NCBI GenBank assembly: GCA_020027805.1
Contig: JAHKKQ010000069.1
Span: 1-9,511, forward strand
Length of the DNA: 9,511 nucleotides
Source of the DNA: Candidatus Dadabacteria bacterium
Lineage (GTDB): Bacteria > Desulfobacterota_D > UBA1144 > Nemesobacterales > UBA2774
Reading direction: 5' to 3'
Below, piece after piece: positions 6,762-9,511 of the stretch (position 1 is the first letter of the stretch; each line of letters begins with the position of its first letter). The translations under genes were made by a program, and so were the position numbers. The notes under the pieces were generated by a model, which did no database searches, was not told the DNA's origin, and was given only the letters and a program-made list of their open reading frames with translations.

Positions 6762-7574
6762 ATGAAGAAAACCTTACCGGTCCTGCTGACGGTTCTTTTG
6801 TTATTATCGGCTTGCGGCCAATCGGAGACGAACGAGTCGGCGGACAAATCCGGCAACGCAAATCAGGAGCCCGCGAGCTATAAACCCGAAAGGAACACAA
6901 AAGTAGTCGCACGGGTCAACGGCGTGCCGATCTACGCCGACGAACTCAACGGAAGGTCCGTGGATTCGCTTGTAACGGACGAGATACTTTATCAGGAGGG
7001 GCTTAAAGAGGGTCTTGAGAAGAAATACCAGGATAAAATAAGACAATACCAGATGAGCCTGGTGGTCAGGGAACTGAAGGGCGCGATAGTCGCCAAAATG
7101 CCCCCGGAAAGGGAAATAACGGACAAAGACCTGCTCGATTACTACAATTCCAACAAAGACACAAATTACACGAATTACCGTATCGAGGAAATAAATTTTC
7201 AGGACGAAGAGCTGGGCGAGCAGATAATAAAAATGGCAAAGGAAGGGAAAAGTTTCCAGGACATCGCCAAGGAACTGTCAGGCGACAAATCTCAGATAAC
7301 GGTAAACGACCTGGGATTCAACAAAAAGCTGAATATCTACTTCCAGGCAAAGGAGCCGGGCTCAATATCGGGGGTCATCACCAAACAGGACGGGGCATAC
7401 AGCGTGCTGAAGATACTCGAGATCAAGGAAATACCCTACAACAGCGTCAAGAATGCGATCAAATACTTCATCGAAGCCAGGCGGGAGGGAGCCGCATACA
7501 ACCAGGCCGCCAGGGAAACAGCGAAAGAAAACGGATTTATCGTAGAGATAGCAGAGAAGACCAGCCCTAACTGA
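6762..7574 (+). CDS. SurA/parvulin-like peptidyl-prolyl isomerase-type lipoprotein
   Basis: The 270-residue protein starts at an ATG with a good ribosome site. A lipoprotein signal occupies 1-17 with lipobox LSAC (lipidated C18). Glycine at +2 rather than aspartate argues for outer-membrane sorting if Lol rules apply. A polar linker (about 20-45) leads to VVARVNGVPIYADEL (48-62), the typical opening of the SurA N-terminal chaperone region. Charged helices follow, and then a region at about 138-225 resembling a degenerate parvulin domain (YRIEEINF, GKSFQDIAKELS, LGFNKK, EPGSISGVITKQDGAYSVLKI). The usual GGDLG-like motif is reduced to NDLGF, so isomerase activity is doubtful and a chaperone role is more likely. 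It stands divergent to the GMC operon and 7 bp before the Tat-signal subunit gene, which suggests co-expression and help in folding that complex or the FG-GAP protein (inference). Confidence 0.8.
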   Translation: MKKTLPVLLTVLLLLSACGQSETNESADKSGNANQEPASYKPERNTKVVARVNGVPIYADELNGRSVDSLVTDEILYQEGLKEGLEKKYQDKIRQYQMSLVVRELKGAIVAKMPPEREITDKDLLDYYNSNKDTNYTNYRIEEINFQDEELGEQIIKMAKEGKSFQDIAKELSGDKSQITVNDLGFNKKLNIYFQAKEPGSISGVITKQDGAYSVLKILEIKEIPYNSVKNAIKYFIEARREGAAYNQAARETAKENGFIVEIAEKTSPN

Positions 7575-7581
7575 AACGCAT

Positions 7582-8118
7582 ATGAAGAGCACTAGAAGAA
7601 AATTCCTAGGGACGATAGCGGCGGGGGTGATCGCGGGGGAGATAGTTTCCGGGTCACCGGCCTCGGTCTTCGCCAAAACCGAGCCGTACGCGTCCGGGTT
7701 CGAAGTCCAAAAGGGTTTTAAGGTATTCAATGAAACCACGCAGAAAAATATGATGAAGCTCGCGGAGGTCATAATACCCGGATGCGGCAAACACGGGATG
7801 AAGGACAAGCTGATGGGGTATCTCTACAGAAGCAGGGGGACGGCCAGCTTTTTCGATGCCGGATTCTGGAACGTGGACGCGGTATGCAGGAAAAAATTCG
7901 ATGTCCCTTTTTATTCACTGGAGAATAAAAAGAATACGGAAACGATCGTCAAATATATAAGCATAAATAACAGGGGGTTCTTTACAAGCTTTAAAAAGCT
8001 GGTAGTTCAATTTTACTATACGGACCCGAATATCTGGAAAACTCTCTCTTACGACGGCCCGCCCCAGCCCAGGGGGTTTATGGATTACTCCGAACCTCCC
8101 AAGCTTACCAAAAAATAG
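7582..8118 (+). CDS. Gluconate 2-dehydrogenase subunit 3-like protein with Tat signal
   Basis: The 178-residue protein starts with a twin-arginine signal: STRRKFLG at 3-10 (R5-R6), a hydrophobic stretch at 11-23, and a plausible cleavage after VFA at 29-31. The mature part matches the small subunit of membrane-bound FAD-dependent gluconate/glucose dehydrogenases: an opening ETTQKNMMKLAEVIIPG (51-67) and the C-terminal signature FYYTDPNIWKTLSYDGPP (144-161) with PRGFMDYSEPP (163-173). In the related Burkholderia FAD-glucose dehydrogenase, this subunit acts as a hitchhiker carrier that exports the signal-less GMC subunit through Tat. The GMC gene here lacks a signal peptide and lies across the divergent promoter, so the two probably form one complex. 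No ribosome site is evident before the ATG, which lies 7 bp after the lipoprotein stop, suggesting coupled translation. The stop lies 32 bp from the convergent thiI stop, and no hairpin terminator is visible between them. Confidence 0.83.
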   Translation: MKSTRRKFLGTIAAGVIAGEIVSGSPASVFAKTEPYASGFEVQKGFKVFNETTQKNMMKLAEVIIPGCGKHGMKDKLMGYLYRSRGTASFFDAGFWNVDAVCRKKFDVPFYSLENKKNTETIVKYISINNRGFFTSFKKLVVQFYYTDPNIWKTLSYDGPPQPRGFMDYSEPPKLTKK

Positions 8119-8150
8119 CCGGACAGATTATCAAGCCTCCACTCGCCGCG

Positions 8151-9320
8151 TTATAGCTGACAGAGTGTAACCAGCTCGAGCGTTTCATCGATAACCTTTC
8201 GAATACTCATGTTTTTTTCTATTTCCAAAATACGGTCTCTCCGCGCCCTGGTTTTCGGGTTCGCGGAGACGATCGAGCAGCAGTCCTTATAAGGCTCTAT
8301 GGATAATTCATACGTACCCATCTTTTTCGCGTAATCCACAATCTCCTGCTTATCGTATGTTATCAGCGGCTGGAATATCGGAAGCGAAACAGCCTGCCTC
8401 ACAAGGGCCATGTTGTCGATTGTCTGGGAAGCGACCTGCCCGAGGCTGTCTCCGGTTACGAGGGCCAGGCATCCGTTCCCGGCCGCGATTTTTTCCGACA
8501 CGCTTACCATGAACCTTCTGAACAGGACGAGCTCATGGCCCGCTATGTCCGTTAACCTCAGAAGCGAGGACTCAAAAGGGTAATACGGGACGAGAAATAC
8601 GCGCGTGCCGAGCTGGTATTCGTTTAAGCGTCTGAAAATCCCGCCCATTTTAGTACGTTCCACAAAGCTGTTGTCGGCGTAAACATGGAAATGAACGAGA
8701 TCGACCCTGCATCCCCTCTTCATCATCAGATATGAAGAGACCGGCGAGTCTATTCCCCCGGATATCAGAGAGAGGACTCGTCCGCTGACGTCAGTGGGAA
8801 GCCCCCTCAGCCCTTCTTTCTTTTCAAAGAATATGTAAGTTTTATCGGCAATCTCGATAAAAACGCTAATGTCCGGGGAGCGCAGTCTAGCCGTGAAGCC
8901 ATAACTTTTTGTAATCATGTCTCCAACCATCCCGGCAAGCTCCATCGACGTGAATGGGAATTTTTTATTAGGCCTCCGGGCGAAAACACCGAAGCTTAGA
9001 GCGGGGCCCGAGAACATGCGGCCGACCTCATCCCTCACCAGCCCTATAATCGAATCCGGATCGTTATCGACGGCAAGGGCCTCGGCGTACCAGGATATGC
9101 CCGGCACTTTACCGAGGAGGCCGGGGTCGCCGTCTTCCATAATGAAATATCCCCTGTGCCTTCTGACCGCACCGCCCGCTATTTTTTCGATATTCTCAAT
9201 AAGCTTGAATTCGAAGTCGGCCCTGTTCCTGCCCTTAAGGGACAACTCGCCGTAATGTATCAGGGCGCACTTATTTTCCGTCATCGCATTAATATAGCTG
9301 AAATGAGATTCAGAAGACAT
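8151..9320 (-). CDS. thiI: tRNA 4-thiouridine synthetase ThiI, rhodanese-less form
   Basis: ThiI adenylates U8 of tRNA and helps transfer sulfur to form 4-thiouridine; in some bacteria it also serves thiazole synthesis. The opening ALIHYGELSLKGRNRADFE (19-37) is the ferredoxin-like/THUMP N-terminus. THUMP continues to about 165, with KKEGLRGLP at 167-175. The PP-loop ATP motif is SGGIDSP at 187-193. TGDSLGQVASQT (289-300) and PYKDCCSIVS (343-352) are family signatures; C348 aligns with the conserved core cysteine (Cys344 in E. coli). At 389 residues it ends without the C-terminal rhodanese domain of the enterobacterial enzyme, as in Bacillus-type ThiI. The ATG at 9320 gives a 12-residue extension over the family's usual start; the in-frame ATG at 9284 (M13) fits homologues better. 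Neither has a ribosome site. Upstream lies the repeat-bearing region 9321-9511. It is a housekeeping gene, probably unrelated to the dehydrogenase module. Confidence 0.95.
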   Translation of the reverse strand: MSSESHFSYINAMTENKCALIHYGELSLKGRNRADFEFKLIENIEKIAGGAVRRHRGYFIMEDGDPGLLGKVPGISWYAEALAVDNDPDSIIGLVRDEVGRMFSGPALSFGVFARRPNKKFPFTSMELAGMVGDMITKSYGFTARLRSPDISVFIEIADKTYIFFEKKEGLRGLPTDVSGRVLSLISGGIDSPVSSYLMMKRGCRVDLVHFHVYADNSFVERTKMGGIFRRLNEYQLGTRVFLVPYYPFESSLLRLTDIAGHELVLFRRFMVSVSEKIAAGNGCLALVTGDSLGQVASQTIDNMALVRQAVSLPIFQPLITYDKQEIVDYAKKMGTYELSIEPYKDCCSIVSANPKTRARRDRILEIEKNMSIRKVIDETLELVTLCQL

Positions 9321-9337
9321 GATGCAGGATGCAGGAT
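9321..9337. repeat. Short tandem repeat GATGCAG x2 plus GAT
   Basis: Two perfect copies of GATGCAG (9321-9327, 9328-9334) and the beginning of a third abut the first possible start codon of thiI. This favours the downstream thiI start at 9284, because the 12-residue extension begins directly against repeat DNA. Confidence 0.6.
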
Positions 9338-9348
9338 TAAAGAAATGG

Positions 9349-9373
9349 ATTCCCGATAAAGGCTTTCGGGAAT
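9349..9373. repeat. Imperfect palindrome with 8-bp stem, REP-like
   Basis: ATTCCCGA (9349-9356) pairs with TCGGGAAT (9366-9373) around a 9-nt loop. Followed by GACAG, it resembles dispersed intergenic palindromes of the form ATTCCCG...CGGGAATGAC found in several bacterial phyla. No T-run follows on either strand, so it is not a typical intrinsic terminator. Copy number cannot be judged from one window. Confidence 0.6.
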
Positions 9374-9391
9374 GACAGAAAGATTATCGTT

Positions 9392-9415
9392 CTTCTTTGT
9401 CTTGATACAAAGAAG
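9392..9415. repeat. Perfect inverted repeat with 9-bp stem and 6-nt loop
   Basis: CTTCTTTGT (9392-9400) and ACAAAGAAG (9407-9415) are exact reverse complements around the loop CTTGAT. It lies 18 bp from the preceding palindrome. There is no adjacent U-tract, which argues against a terminator and for a repeat unit or a protein-binding site. Confidence 0.7.
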
Positions 9416-9511
9416 CACACGTGTAGTGTGGTTTATGAAAACACCGTGCACCTAAAGTGGTCTATGAAAAGATAATGAAAAGACTAGAAAGGTGAAAGGC
9501 TGTTTTTTTCA
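9416..9511. other. Non-coding tail of the window with a short imperfect direct repeat
   Basis: No convincing coding frame is seen here. TGGTTTATGAAAA (9429-9441) recurs as TGGTCTATGAAAA (9458-9470), 12 of 13 matching and offset by 29 bp. A T7 run at 9502-9508 near the window edge has no preceding hairpin. The stretch is AT-rich and may be promoter territory for thiI or a downstream flank of a gene outside the window. Confidence 0.4.

Noticed and set aside
8119..8150. Terminator between the convergent subunit-3 and thiI genes
   Set aside because: No inverted repeat followed by a T-run is present in these 32 bases on either strand.
9255..9305. TATATT just upstream of the thiI ATG at 9284 as a -10 box
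   Set aside because: The hexamer 17 nt upstream (TGTCTT) is a poor -35, and use of this box would put the transcript start at or past the start codon.
9490..9511. T7 run at the right edge as an intrinsic terminator
   Set aside because: No GC-rich hairpin precedes it within the window.

Overview
The window reads as a chromosomal segment of a Gram-negative bacterium of moderate GC content. It encodes a lipobox protein, a Tat-exported subunit, a secreted beta-propeller protein and a housekeeping tRNA-modifying enzyme. Nothing fixes the lineage. The mixture of Gpi18- and PMT-like glycosyltransferases, an FG-GAP/ASPIC-UnbV protein and a GMC dehydrogenase of the subunit-3-dependent type would fit an environmental lineage such as a Desulfobacterota- or Dadabacteria-like organism, but this is a guess.

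Layout. Bases 1-65 may hold the 3' tail of a plus-strand gene. Five genes then run on the minus strand as one compact unit, transcribed from about 6680 down to 78: a GMC oxidoreductase (5015-6664), a secreted seven-bladed FG-GAP/ASPIC-UnbV protein (3454-5007), a polyprenol-phosphate-mannose-synthase-like GT2 (2714-3478), a Gpi18-like GT-C mannosyltransferase (1393-2733) and a PMT/GT39-like protein O-mannosyltransferase (78-1388). Junctions are 4 or 7 bp, or overlaps of 20-25 bp. A 97-bp intergenic region (6665-6761) carries two divergent, overlapping sigma-70-like promoters. On the plus strand lie a SurA/parvulin-like lipoprotein (6762-7574) and, 7 bp later, a Tat-signal gluconate-2-dehydrogenase-subunit-3-like protein (7582-8118). 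Converging on this pair is thiI (8151-9320, minus). The last 191 bases (9321-9511) are non-coding and contain two hairpin-forming, dispersed-repeat-like elements.

How the genes may work together. The GMC protein has no export signal but carries a CxxCxxCxxxCP motif and is the natural large subunit for the Tat-tagged subunit 3, which would carry it across the inner membrane folded. The lipoprotein could assist folding in the periplasm. The GT2 would make lipid-linked mannose, and the two GT-C enzymes would use it on the periplasmic side. A reasonable hypothesis is therefore a periplasmic or surface dehydrogenase module with its own glycosylation machinery, the FG-GAP protein being a candidate partner or glycosylation target. 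The family assignments are well supported; the functional linkage is inferred from gene order only. No mobile element, CRISPR array, tRNA or rRNA was seen.
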